This document shows, one piece after another, positions 51,533-60,565 of a stretch of DNA of 64,000 bases (positions are counted from its first letter, which is position 1; every line of letters begins with the position of its first letter). Both the position numbers and the translations under genes were made by a program. The notes below the pieces were generated by a model. That model saw only the letters and a program-made list of their open reading frames with translations, made no database searches and had not been told where the DNA came from. The DNA comes from Lentibacter sp. (GTDB taxonomy: Bacteria > Pseudomonadota > Alphaproteobacteria > Rhodobacterales > Rhodobacteraceae): the NCBI GenBank assembly GCA_016744435.1, contig JADGEJ010000007.1:43415-107414 (forward strand). Reading direction: 5' to 3'.

Positions 51533-54328
51533 ATGACTGAGTTTGGCAAAGGCTGCCACCTGCACCTGATTGATGGCTCGGCGTTTATCTTCCGCGCCTA
51601 TCACGCGTTGCCGCCTCTTACCCGCAAGTCTGACGGCTTGCCCATCGGCGCTGTCTCGGGCTTTTGCAACATGTTGCAGCGCTACGTTGAAGGCAACACA
51701 GGCGCCGACGCACCAACACATGTCGCGGTCATTTTCGACAAAGGCAGCCACACCTTCCGCAACGAAATGTACGACCAATACAAAGCCAACCGCGAGGCGA
51801 TGCCGGAAGACTTGCGCCCGCAAATGCCGCTCACCCGCCAAGCGACTATGGCTTTCAACATCGCTTGCGAAGAGATGGAAGGCTTTGAAGCCGACGACAT
51901 CATCGCCACGCTCTCGTGCCAAGCCCGTGATGCAGGCGGGCGCGTGACGATCATCAGCTCTGACAAGGACATGATGCAGCTTGTTGGCGGCGGCGTTGAG
52001 ATGTTTGACGCGATGAAAAACCGCCGCATCGACGTTGAAGGCGTCGAGGAGAAGTTTGGCGTTGGCCCTAACCGCGTTGTCGACGTGCAAGCGCTGGCTG
52101 GCGACACCGCCGACAACGTGCCCGGCGCGCCCGGCATCGGCGTCAAAACCGCTGCGCTTCTGATCAACGAATATGGCGATCTGGAAACCCTGCTTGACCG
52201 CGCTGAAGAGATCAAACAGCCCAAGCGCCGCCAGACACTGCTCGACAATCGCGCGCAGATCGAACTGTCAAAAAGGCTGGTCACGCTTGACTGCGCAACG
52301 CCTCTCAAGTTCACGCTTGATGACTTGGAAGCGCGCGACCCGGAGCCAGAAACACTGCTCAGTTTTCTGGCCGAGATGGAGTTTAGTACGCTCACCAAAC
52401 GTATCGCATCACAGCTTGGCGCCGAGGCCCCCGAGATCACTGTTCCTGACGCGCCCGCCGCCGCGGGCATGCCTGACGCGCCTTCTTTTGAGGCCGCGTC
52501 TTACGAAAAGATCAATGATGTTGAGAGCCTGCAAAAGTGGATCAACCTGATCAATGCGCACGGTTATGTGGCCGTCGACACCGAAACAACCTCACTCAAT
52601 GAAATGGTCGCCGAGCTTGTCGGCATCTCGCTTTGCGTTGAGGCTGGCCATGCTTGCTACATTCCGCTGGCTCACAGAGACGGCGAGGAAGGCGCACTTT
52701 TCGGCGGCGCTGACCTCAAAGAAGGCCAACTTGGGCTGGAACAGTGTCTAAATCTGCTCAAACCCGTGCTTGAAGACGCAGCGGTGATGAAGATCGGCCA
52801 GAACATGAAGTATGATGCCAAGATCATGAAGCGCTATGGCGTTTCGATTGCGCCTTTTGACGACACCATGCTGATGTCTTATGCGCTCCACGCGGGCGAG
52901 CATAACCACGGAATGGACGCGCTGTCTGAGCGCTACCTTGGCCACAACCCGATCTCGATCAAGTCACTCCTCGGCACGGGAAAATCCGCGATCACCTTTG
53001 ACAAGGTCGGTATCGACGACGCCGTCAAATACGCCGCCGAAGACGCCGACATCACCCTGCGCCTTTGGCAGGTGTTCAAGCCACAGCTGCACCTCAAGCA
53101 AGTCACGTCAGTTTACGAGCGGCTAGAGCGCCCGCTTGCGCCAGTGCTCGCCGAAATGGAGATGCACGGTATCAAGGTTGACCGCGACACGCTTAGCCGC
53201 ATGTCCAACGCTTTTGCGCAGAAAATGGCTGGGCTTGAGGCCGAGATTCACGAGCTTGCAGGCCGCAGTTTTAACGTCGGCAGCCCCAAGCAACTTGGCG
53301 AAATCCTGTTTGATGAAATGGGCATTGAGGGCGGCAAGAAGGGCAAAACTGGCGCTTACGCAACTGGTGCCGATATTTTGGAAGACCTCGCGACTGAGCA
53401 CGAGTTGCCCGCGCGCGTGCTAGACTGGCGGCAGCTCTCAAAGCTCAAGTCAACATACACCGACGCGCTGCAAGACCACATCAACCCCGAGACAGGCCGC
53501 GTCCACACATCCTATGTGCAGACGGGTGCCAACACGGGGCGCCTGGCCTCGTCTGATCCGAACTTGCAAAACATTCCGGTGCGTTCCGAAGAAGGCCGCC
53601 GCATTCGCGAGGCGTTTATCGCCGAAGAGGGCAAGACGCTGATCAGCCTCGACTACAGCCAGATCGAGCTGCGCATCTTGGCCCATATCGCGGGCATCGA
53701 CGCGCTCAAGCAGGCCTTCCGCGACGGGCAAGACATTCACGCAATGACAGCGTCAGAGATTTTTGATGTGCCGCTTGACGAGATGACGCCAGACATCCGC
53801 CGCCGCGCCAAGGCTATCAACTTCGGGGTGATCTACGGCATCTCCGGCTTTGGCCTTGCGCGCAACTTGCGCATCCCCCGTGGCGAAGCGCAGGATTTTA
53901 TCAATCGCTACTTCGAGCGCTTCCCCGGCATTCGCACCTATATGGACAGCACCACCGAGTTTGCGAAGGAACACGGTTACGTAGAGACGCTTTTTGGCCG
54001 CAAAATCCACACGCCCGAGATTGCCGCAAAAGGCCCACGCGCGGGCTTTGCCAAACGCGCCGCGATCAACGCGCCCATCCAAGGCACTGCCGCCGACATT
54101 ATCCGCCGCGCGATGATCAGGATGCCGGAGGCCATCGCTGGTTTGCCAGCCAAAATGCTTTTGCAGGTGCACGACGAATTGATCTTTGAAGTCGAGAACA
54201 GCGCCATCGAAGAAACGATAGCTGTTGCCAAGCAGACCATGGAAGGCGCAGCAGAGCCCGCCGTGAAGATCGACGTGAAGCTAACTGTTGACGCAGGCCA
54301 AGGCGCAAATTGGGCCGAAGCGCACTAA
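51533..54328 (+). CDS. polA: DNA polymerase I
   Basis: 931 residues, full three-domain enzyme. 5' nuclease domain about 1-290 (LIDGSAFIFRAYHALPP, EADD-like FEADDIIATL, SSDKDMMQLV). 3'-5' exonuclease about 315-515 with an intact DxE pair in AVDTETTSLNEM and later YAAEDADITLRLW. Polymerase domain about 540-931: motif A DYSQIELRILAHIAG, motif B RRAKAINFGVIYGISGFG, motif C LQVHDELIFE. Start at ATG 51533 with GGGGAG upstream; ATG 51518 would add five residues. Confidence 0.96.
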   Translation: MTEFGKGCHLHLIDGSAFIFRAYHALPPLTRKSDGLPIGAVSGFCNMLQRYVEGNTGADAPTHVAVIFDKGSHTFRNEMYDQYKANREAMPEDLRPQMPLTRQATMAFNIACEEMEGFEADDIIATLSCQARDAGGRVTIISSDKDMMQLVGGGVEMFDAMKNRRIDVEGVEEKFGVGPNRVVDVQALAGDTADNVPGAPGIGVKTAALLINEYGDLETLLDRAEEIKQPKRRQTLLDNRAQIELSKRLVTLDCATPLKFTLDDLEARDPEPETLLSFLAEMEFSTLTKRIASQLGAEAPEITVPDAPAAAGMPDAPSFEAASYEKINDVESLQKWINLINAHGYVAVDTETTSLNEMVAELVGISLCVEAGHACYIPLAHRDGEEGALFGGADLKEGQLGLEQCLNLLKPVLEDAAVMKIGQNMKYDAKIMKRYGVSIAPFDDTMLMSYALHAGEHNHGMDALSERYLGHNPISIKSLLGTGKSAITFDKVGIDDAVKYAAEDADITLRLWQVFKPQLHLKQVTSVYERLERPLAPVLAEMEMHGIKVDRDTLSRMSNAFAQKMAGLEAEIHELAGRSFNVGSPKQLGEILFDEMGIEGGKKGKTGAYATGADILEDLATEHELPARVLDWRQLSKLKSTYTDALQDHINPETGRVHTSYVQTGANTGRLASSDPNLQNIPVRSEEGRRIREAFIAEEGKTLISLDYSQIELRILAHIAGIDALKQAFRDGQDIHAMTASEIFDVPLDEMTPDIRRRAKAINFGVIYGISGFGLARNLRIPRGEAQDFINRYFERFPGIRTYMDSTTEFAKEHGYVETLFGRKIHTPEIAAKGPRAGFAKRAAINAPIQGTAADIIRRAMIRMPEAIAGLPAKMLLQVHDELIFEVENSAIEETIAVAKQTMEGAAEPAVKIDVKLTVDAGQGANWAEAH

Positions 54329-54377
54329 CGCGCTTCACCCTCTTTTTCTTTCTATAAATATCCAAATCCCGAGCCAG

Positions 54378-54516
54378 CAACGCACGCTGCGTTAAGTTAA
54401 TTCTGGTTAACTTTTGGCGCGAAAACGTATGCACGCGTTATGCACGGATAGCTGCATAGTGTAGGCGCGGCGGTTTCACGAAGAGCAGAGGCCATTAACC
54501 GAGCCTAACGCTGGCT
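54378..54516. repeat. Phased TATGCAC-heptamer repeat, copy 2
   Basis: Same orientation and order as copy 1: CGCTGCGTTAAGTTAATT, GGTTAAC.TTTGGCGCGAAA, TATGCAC at 54428 and 54439, a worn copy at about 54451, TAGGCGC at 54462, then TTAACCGAGCCTAACGCTGGC. Phase 11-12 bases is kept even where the heptamer has decayed. It lies between convergent polA and flavoprotein gene ends. Just before it (54344-54364) is a lead-only fragment of the hairpin repeat. Confidence 0.7.
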
Positions 54517-55662
54517 TTACGTTTCCTTAACCCAAGCCGCCGCGTGCTGCCCCGCCCATTTGCCTGTCGCGAGACATGCAGTGATCAGGTAGCCGCCCGT
54601 CGGCGCTTCCCAATCGAGCATTTCACCAGCAGCAAAAACGCCTGGTTGACCTGTCAACATCAGGCCTTCGTTGAGCGCGTCAAAGCGTAATCCGCCTGCC
54701 ACGGATATCGCTTCATCCAGCGGCCGCGGGCCCTTGAGCGCGATGGGCAGGCTCTTGAGTTTCTCCGCGACAGAGCCGTCTCTATTGTTGCCAAACTCAA
54801 AGAAAAGCGCGCGTTTCGCAGCCGGCATTTTCAGCCGCTTCAAAGCGTTCGGCAGGCTTTGTTTGCCCGCTTTTTTCAGCCGTGCTTCTATCTCTTCGAG
54901 TGATAACTTAGGCATCAGATCAAGCTTCAGTTCAGCGCCTTCACGGAGCGCTTTGGACACAGCATAAACGCCGCTGCCTTCAATGCCGCGCTGGGAAATC
55001 ACAAACTCGCCGAGGTGTTTCGCGTCGCCAGCCATGAGCCGCACGGCCTTCACGGGCGCGCCAAAGTGCGGTGTCATATGCTCTGACCAACTCACTTCAA
55101 AGCCCATATTTGCTGGCTTGAACGGCGCGACATTCTCAGCAAAATGTGCGGCCCATTTCCCGTCAGACCCAAGCCGCGACCAGCTTGCGCCACCGCAGGC
55201 GAGCACCGTGGCATCAGGCGTAAGTTCAACGCGACCTTCGGGGGTTTCAAACGCCGTGCCGCCCACCCAGCGCCAACGTGTATTGAGAGTAACGCCCTGC
55301 GCGCCAAGCCGCGTTAGCCACTCACGCAACAGCGGCGAAGCCTTCATTACCTCGGGAAAAACGCGACCAGAGCTGCCTGTAAACACGTCCTGACCAAGCC
55401 AGTGCGCCCATGCCTTTACGGATTGCGGGCCAAAGGCTTCGAGCATAGGGCGCAGCACTTCTGAGTGCTCTCCGAATGCTTCGATAAACGCGTCTTTCGG
55501 CTCATCCTTGGTCATGTTCAGGCCCGACTTTCCGGCCATCAGAAACTTACGCGCTGGCGAAGGCTTGGCTTCGGCGATCGTTACTTGCAGGCCCGCATTC
55601 GCGAGCTCTTGTGCGGCCATCAGCCCTGCTGGGCCTGCGCCAATTACCAATGCCTGTTTCAT
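54517..55662 (-). CDS. HI0933/BaiN-like flavoprotein
   Basis: 381 residues. FAD-binding VIGAGPAGLMAAQELANAG with acidic IAEA, then ARKFLMAGKSGLNMTKDE, the signature of the HI0933/YhiN group. The last 60 residues return to the FAD domain (SVAGGLRFDALNEGL, GVFAAGEMLDWEAPTGGYL). Enzyme activity for this branch (PP_4765-type) is not established. Its ATG overlaps the upstream MscS-type gene stop by 4 bases. Confidence 0.88.
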   Translation of the reverse strand: MKQALVIGAGPAGLMAAQELANAGLQVTIAEAKPSPARKFLMAGKSGLNMTKDEPKDAFIEAFGEHSEVLRPMLEAFGPQSVKAWAHWLGQDVFTGSSGRVFPEVMKASPLLREWLTRLGAQGVTLNTRWRWVGGTAFETPEGRVELTPDATVLACGGASWSRLGSDGKWAAHFAENVAPFKPANMGFEVSWSEHMTPHFGAPVKAVRLMAGDAKHLGEFVISQRGIEGSGVYAVSKALREGAELKLDLMPKLSLEEIEARLKKAGKQSLPNALKRLKMPAAKRALFFEFGNNRDGSVAEKLKSLPIALKGPRPLDEAISVAGGLRFDALNEGLMLTGQPGVFAAGEMLDWEAPTGGYLITACLATGKWAGQHAAAWVKET

Positions 55663-56972
55663 TTGTCTGCCTTATTGCGAATTTCCACGATGCGGTGCGG
55701 ATATGGGATCTCGATATCGTTGTCCTTAAGCGCATTCCAGATCAGAAACAGCACGTCAGAGGAGAACTTGTTTTTCCCGTCGTCTAGCCCGTTGACCCAA
55801 AATTCGACAGCAAAATCAACACCACTCTCGCCGAATGCGCGTAGCTCGCAATCAGGCGGGAAGGGCTTGTCGAGCACACCCTCGTGCTTAGCAACCGCGG
55901 CTTCGACAATGGCTGGCACCTTGTTGATGTCGGTGTCGTAACTCACTGAGAAGGGTGCCTCGTAGCGGTTGGCGCTACCTGAGTCAGAGTAGTTAACAAC
56001 GCGCGTGACGATAAAGTCTTCGTTCGGCACCACGATCCAGCGACCATCAAATGTTTCCAGTATCGCCGCACGGGCTGTCATTTTGACAATCGTTCCGGCT
56101 TCACCACCGTCTAGCTCAACAAAGTCTCCAACTGTTGCCTGCCCTTCCAAAAGCAGGATCACACCTGAAATGAAGTTCGACGCGATCTTTTGCAGGCCAA
56201 AGCCAAGGCCAACACCGATCGCACCACCAAGAACCGCAAGCGACGTCAGCGAGATGCCCATGATGTTCATCAACAACAGGAACGCGATGCCGAAGATCAA
56301 TAGCTCAGCAGTTTTGGCAGCAAGCGTGCGCGTCGCGGGCGGGATTTCCTCTTGCTTCGCGATGAAGGCGTTCGAGTGGTCGTTTGACCAACGACCCAAC
56401 CAGAACAAGACCGACCCAGCAATGATACCGCGCACCAAGGACATTATTGAAAAGCTGATGTTGCCAAGGCTTACAACCGTGTTTGTCAGCCACGCGATCA
56501 CGAAGTCGAACAAGCCAACAGCGTAGAGCGCTGCAACGGGTATCAGCACATAGCGGCCCAGCATCTTGAGGAATGGGTCGCGCAGGACTTCATGCACCAG
56601 AATGCGCACCGCAAGCAGAAGGAACACGCGCTTGCCAAAGGCTATCACCGCGCCGGAGCCAAACAGAGAACGCGTGACGCCTTCTGCCATTCCGGTGAAG
56701 ACATAGGCCAACAGCGGCAGCAAAAGCGGAATAAACATCAGAACAAAGAGCCGCGCTGTGGCGAACAGGTTTTGCTGGCCTTCAGGTGGTGTCAGAAGCT
56801 TATCAAGCCGCGGCCGTAAGTAGCGCGCTATGACCAGTGCAAGCAGATAAGCCGCAATGAGCAGCGCAAATTGCGACCAGGCGGCAGGACTTAAAAGCCA
56901 GCTCTTGGCCAGAACCCAACCCTGATCAATATAGCCTAGAACCGTCTGGATTAACTCTGATTGCCCGTTCAT
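55659..56972 (-). CDS. MscS-family mechanosensitive channel
   Basis: 437 residues. Five hydrophobic segments in the first about 240 residues, then the pore-lining helix and beta domain: GGAIGVGLGFGLQKIASNFISGVILLLEGQATVGDFVEL and ETFDGRWIVVPNEDFI (both shown in parts: GVGLGFGLQKIASNF, SGVILLLEGQATVGD). C-terminal mixed domain about 350-437. Longer than E. coli MscS (286) because of two extra N-terminal helices. ATG 56972 has GAGGGG upstream. Opens under osmotic downshock. Confidence 0.9.
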   Translation of the reverse strand: MNGQSELIQTVLGYIDQGWVLAKSWLLSPAAWSQFALLIAAYLLALVIARYLRPRLDKLLTPPEGQQNLFATARLFVLMFIPLLLPLLAYVFTGMAEGVTRSLFGSGAVIAFGKRVFLLLAVRILVHEVLRDPFLKMLGRYVLIPVAALYAVGLFDFVIAWLTNTVVSLGNISFSIMSLVRGIIAGSVLFWLGRWSNDHSNAFIAKQEEIPPATRTLAAKTAELLIFGIAFLLLMNIMGISLTSLAVLGGAIGVGLGFGLQKIASNFISGVILLLEGQATVGDFVELDGGEAGTIVKMTARAAILETFDGRWIVVPNEDFIVTRVVNYSDSGSANRYEAPFSVSYDTDINKVPAIVEAAVAKHEGVLDKPFPPDCELRAFGESGVDFAVEFWVNGLDDGKNKFSSDVLFLIWNALKDNDIEIPYPHRIVEIRNKADK

Positions 56973-57128
56973 CTTTGCACCCCTCAACAGCTTAAAGCTC
57001 CTCTAAGCTAATGCCCCGTCCGAAGGGCTTTTACAACTGAGCAACGCGCGACGGGCGGGTGAATTGATCTTGGGCAAAGATAATGAGGGGCGCAGGTGGT
57101 ATCATATCGCCAGAAAAGGAGAGACGCT

Positions 57129-57494
57129 ATGGCGATCATCTACGAAGAAGACGACAGCACCAAAACAGCGACAATCACAGTTTCTGGAAAGATCGTGCGC
57201 GACGATTATGACGCCGTCCTCAAGCCAATGCAGGCCTTTATCGACAAGCACGGCACCGTCAACTTCATTGAGGTTGTCGAAAGTTTCGCAGGCTTTGAGC
57301 CATCGGTGATCTGGCCTGGCATCAAGTTTGATGTGGCCAACCTCAAGCACATCCGCCGCGTTGCTGTGGTGTCTGACATCGGGTGGATCAGCCCGATCAC
57401 CAAAGCGGCGGGCTATTTCATGTCAACCAAACTGCGTATGTTTGACATGGCCGAGCTTGATGAAGCGCGCGACTGGGTCAAATCATCTGCTTGA
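57129..57494 (+). CDS. SpoIIAA/STAS-like domain protein
   Basis: 121 residues, single STAS-like domain of the DUF3478/SpoIIAA-like type: ATITVSGKIVRDDYDAVLKPM, then IKFDVANLKHIRRVAVVSD and the C-terminal FDMAELDEARDWV. No Ser-phosphorylation motif typical of anti-anti-sigma factors is obvious; relatives may bind lipids. AAAAGGAG precedes the ATG. Its 3' end overlaps the convergent gene by 17 bases. Confidence 0.82.
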   Translation: MAIIYEEDDSTKTATITVSGKIVRDDYDAVLKPMQAFIDKHGTVNFIEVVESFAGFEPSVIWPGIKFDVANLKHIRRVAVVSDIGWISPITKAAGYFMSTKLRMFDMAELDEARDWVKSSA

Positions 57495-58083
57495 TGCCCG
57501 TGATGATCTCGGGTTTGGCGGCGAGCACATCAGCGGCGATCTCGCGGGTGTGCTCAAGCAGCGCGTCGCTCTCAACGATGCGCTCAATCAGACCAAAGCC
57601 AAGCGCCTCTTGCGCGGTAATTTTCTGCCCACCCATCAAGATGAGCTTGGTGCGCGCTGGCCCGATGAGCGCGCTCATGCGCTGCGGGTCAGAAGGCTGA
57701 GGCAGAAAGCCGAGCTTCATCACGGGGTAGAAAAACTTCGCATGCGGCGTGGCCAAGCGCATGTCACAGGCGAGCGCCATGCCCATGGCCCCACCAGCAA
57801 GTGTGCCGTTAAGCGCAGCAATAGACAGGCCTTCAAAACGTGCAATCGCGCCCGAGAGCCGCTCCCAAACAGGCGACAAAGCAAGACCGGCCCGCGCTTC
57901 ATCCAAGTCCGCCCCTGCGGAAAAAACCTTACCCCGCCCCGTGAGAACCAGCACCCGAGCTTCGCCAGCATTCTCGGCGATCTCGGCAAGCTCTGTCAGC
58001 ATCGCCTCGGTAAGCGAGTTGGCTTTTTCAGGACGGTTGATGCAAACAGTCCAAAGCGCGCCGTCTTTTGTAAGCTCGATCAT
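57478..58083 (-). CDS. Short enoyl-CoA hydratase/isomerase-family protein
   Basis: 201 residues; the crotonase family is usually about 255-260. The CoA and oxyanion-hole segments are present (KVFSAGADLDEA and LNGTLAGGAMGMALACDMRLA). Where hydratases have a catalytic Glu in the FxxPE motif, this protein reads FFYPVMKLGFLPQP, so ordinary hydration is unlikely. The C-terminal helices that close the active site are shortened. ATGA overlap with the SDR gene upstream suggests a joint pathway for an acyl-CoA or related compound. Confidence 0.8.
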   Translation of the reverse strand: MIELTKDGALWTVCINRPEKANSLTEAMLTELAEIAENAGEARVLVLTGRGKVFSAGADLDEARAGLALSPVWERLSGAIARFEGLSIAALNGTLAGGAMGMALACDMRLATPHAKFFYPVMKLGFLPQPSDPQRMSALIGPARTKLILMGGQKITAQEALGFGLIERIVESDALLEHTREIAADVLAAKPEIITGIKQMI

Positions 58084-58832
58084 ATGAGTCCAACCGTCTT
58101 GCGCAGGGCCTCGTCGCGCAGGGCAAGTTCTTGGCCAAGGTGCGCATCAGCCTCAGGGCCGCACATCCACAGAAGCGTGCGCGCTGGCCATTCCGCGGGA
58201 ATGTGATCTTCCCAACTCATTGCGCTAACGGGGTTCACACCGCTGGCCTTGATCTCGCGTTGCATTTGCGTAGCGACAGTGCCGGGCGAAAGCCCCATAA
58301 CGCGCAGGCCTTGTGCGGCGCCTTCGACATGTGCCGCCTTGGTTAACATCGCAGCGCCAGCTTTTGAGGCGCAGTAGTGGCTCCAGCCTTCCAGCGCGTT
58401 GTGCGCAGCACCTGAGCTGATGGTGATGATCGTGCCGCCGCCTGCTTTCTGCATAATCGGCATTGCGGCACGCATACCATAGTAAACGCCCTTGAGGTTG
58501 ATATCGATAGCGTGACCCCATTCTTCAGGATCAGATTCAGCCAGCAAAGCGACAGGCTCGATAACACCAGCATTGCCAATCAGAATGTCGAGGCTGCCAA
58601 AGCGGCCCACGGTATGGGCAACCGCATCACGCACATCGCCATAACGCGACACATCGCAGGCTATCGCCATGGCGTTTTCACCAATGTCCAAAGCGATCTC
58701 GTCAATCACGGCTTCGCTGCGCGCCGTCAGAACCACATTTGCGCCCTGCGCCGCGAAAAGCCGCGCTGTTGCTTCGCCAATGCCGCGGCTCGCACCGGTG
58801 ATCAGCACAGTCTTGCCAGTTACAGCTGTCAT
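58080..58832 (-). CDS. SDR-family oxidoreductase
   Basis: 250 residues. Cofactor loop TGASRGIGEATA, Asp in CDVSR, GNAG, catalytic Ser in TISSGAAHNALEG and YCASK. GLSPGTVATQM follows. CAGGAG lies before the ATG. Coupled to the short crotonase-family gene. Substrate unknown; a 3-oxoacyl/3-hydroxyacyl role would fit the pairing. Confidence 0.87.
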   Translation of the reverse strand: MTAVTGKTVLITGASRGIGEATARLFAAQGANVVLTARSEAVIDEIALDIGENAMAIACDVSRYGDVRDAVAHTVGRFGSLDILIGNAGVIEPVALLAESDPEEWGHAIDINLKGVYYGMRAAMPIMQKAGGGTIITISSGAAHNALEGWSHYCASKAGAAMLTKAAHVEGAAQGLRVMGLSPGTVATQMQREIKASGVNPVSAMSWEDHIPAEWPARTLLWMCGPEADAHLGQELALRDEALRKTVGLI

Positions 58833-58957
58833 ATCACACTCCTGTTTTACCTAAGTCGTAGCCTTCTGCTACCATGACGTCCAGAAAGAACGCCCCTTGA
58901 CCTATGCGCACTGCGCACCGACATTATAGAAAACCAATTTACAGAGGAACTTTTCCA

Positions 58958-60475
58958 ATGACATTCCGTCAAACCCTACTCTCATCCGCCGCTCTTCTCG
59001 TTTTCAGCGGTCCGCAAATGGCTATGGCCGACGTCACTGCCCAAGATGTTTGGGCTGACTGGAAGTCATATATGGAAGGGTTTGGTTATGATCTTTCCGC
59101 AAGCGAAGCCACATCTGGCGACACGCTAACAGTGTCTGATATGCAGATGATGTTTAAGCTGCCTGAAGATGAGGGCTCTATCTCGATGAGCATTGGCGAA
59201 ATCGCCTTCACCAACCAATCTGACGGCACAGTCAAAATCGGGTTGGCTGAGAACATGCCCATCGCCTTCAAGTTTAACGCTGATGTCGACAAGCCTGTCG
59301 AAGGGGTGATCGACTACAACAACACCGATCTTTCGATCATCGTCTCCGGCGATCCGAACGAAATGTCATACGCTTACAAAGCTGCGACGCTTGATATGAT
59401 CGTGAAGTCTGTGGTGGTTGAAGGAACGACGATCCCGCTCAACGCCATCAACTTCATGCTCAAAGACATCTCCGGATCAGCGCTGATGAAGATCGGCAAT
59501 ATGCGCGACGTGACGCAGTCATTTACGGCCGCCAGCATGACATACGATGTCGACATTCCCCCGATCGAAGGCAACACCTTCAAAATGGCAGGCGCGATGA
59601 ACGGGCTGTCTTTTGACGGCACGGGCAACTACCCGCTCGGCGGCTTTGATGCGCAGGATTTGTCTGCCATGTTGAAAGCGGGCTTTGCGTTTAATGGCGT
59701 GTTTGCCCATCAAGGTGGAAACACCGAGCTGAACTTCAACGAAGGTGGCAAGACCACAGAAGGCAAGACATCTTCCCAGAGTGGCAGCCTGAAGGTGGCT
59801 ATGGACCAAAGCCAGCTGCATTATACTGGGTCGGCCAAGGGGCTGCGCTCTTTCATGGTGGGTGGTGATCTGCCTCTGCCAGTCGAGATCAACTCTGAGG
59901 AAAGCACGTTTAACCTCAAGATGCCCGTCGCCACCTCAGATGAAGCGCAGGATTTTGAGCTTGGCATCCTTCTCGGAGACTTCACAACCTCTGACATGCT
60001 TTGGGGCATGGTTGACCCGACACAGCAGCTTCCGCGTGATCCTGCGACACTCAATATTGACCTCGCAGGTAAAGCCAAGCTGCTGCTCGATATGTTTGAC
60101 CCAGAGGAAGCCGCCAAAATGGAAAGCGGTATGGCACCTGGCGAGATCGAAAGCCTCGACATTCGCGCTATTCGCCTCGCTGTTGCGGGCGCTGAGCTGA
60201 CAGGCAAAGGCGGGTTCACTTTTGACAACTCCGACATGGAAACCATCCCCGGTATGCCCAAGCCTGAAGGCGCAGTTGAGCTTAAGCTTGTCGGCGGCAA
60301 CGGCTTGCTCGACAAGCTTGTTGCCATGGGCCTTCTGCCAGAAGAGCAAGCAATGGGTGCGCGTATGATGATGGGCCTTTTTGCGGTTCCTGGTGAAGCC
60401 GAAGACACGCTTAACTCGAAGATCGAAGTTAACGAGCAGGGCCACGTTCTCGCGAATGGCCAGCGCCTGCGCTAA
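58958..60475 (+). CDS. Exported DUF2125-type protein
   Basis: 505 residues. Signal peptide about 1-24 (MTFRQTLLSSAALLVFSG, cleavage near AMA-D). The mature protein is a long beta-rich repeat of alternating hydrophobic strands without Cys, with frequent Met and Gly, in the style of the DUF2125 family of alphaproteobacterial periplasmic proteins. The acidic composition and length suggest a periplasmic or outer-membrane-linked role; function unknown. AGAGGAAC precedes the ATG at 58958. A hairpin follows the stop. Confidence 0.78.
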   Translation: MTFRQTLLSSAALLVFSGPQMAMADVTAQDVWADWKSYMEGFGYDLSASEATSGDTLTVSDMQMMFKLPEDEGSISMSIGEIAFTNQSDGTVKIGLAENMPIAFKFNADVDKPVEGVIDYNNTDLSIIVSGDPNEMSYAYKAATLDMIVKSVVVEGTTIPLNAINFMLKDISGSALMKIGNMRDVTQSFTAASMTYDVDIPPIEGNTFKMAGAMNGLSFDGTGNYPLGGFDAQDLSAMLKAGFAFNGVFAHQGGNTELNFNEGGKTTEGKTSSQSGSLKVAMDQSQLHYTGSAKGLRSFMVGGDLPLPVEINSEESTFNLKMPVATSDEAQDFELGILLGDFTTSDMLWGMVDPTQQLPRDPATLNIDLAGKAKLLLDMFDPEEAAKMESGMAPGEIESLDIRAIRLAVAGAELTGKGGFTFDNSDMETIPGMPKPEGAVELKLVGGNGLLDKLVAMGLLPEEQAMGARMMMGLFAVPGEAEDTLNSKIEVNEQGHVLANGQRLR

Positions 60476-60493
60476 GCCTTCAAAGCAACCAAT

Positions 60494-60537
60494 AGGGCGC
60501 CGCACAGTGTTGTTTCCTGCGTGGCGCCCTTCCCTTT
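60494..60537 (+). terminator. Hairpin terminator after DUF2125 gene
   Basis: Eight-base stem AGGGCGCC/GGCGCCCT with a 21-base inner part that pairs weakly, followed by TCCCTTTT. Confidence 0.7.
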
Positions 60538-60565
60538 TGTGCCCCTAAAATGCTAACAGGTTGCC

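Noticed and set aside
54344..54364. TTTTTCTTTCTATAAATATCC and a similar string near 48340 as further full copies of the hairpin repeat
   Set aside because: Only the lead sequence is present; the GC palindrome and second stem are missing, so they are noted as fragments only.
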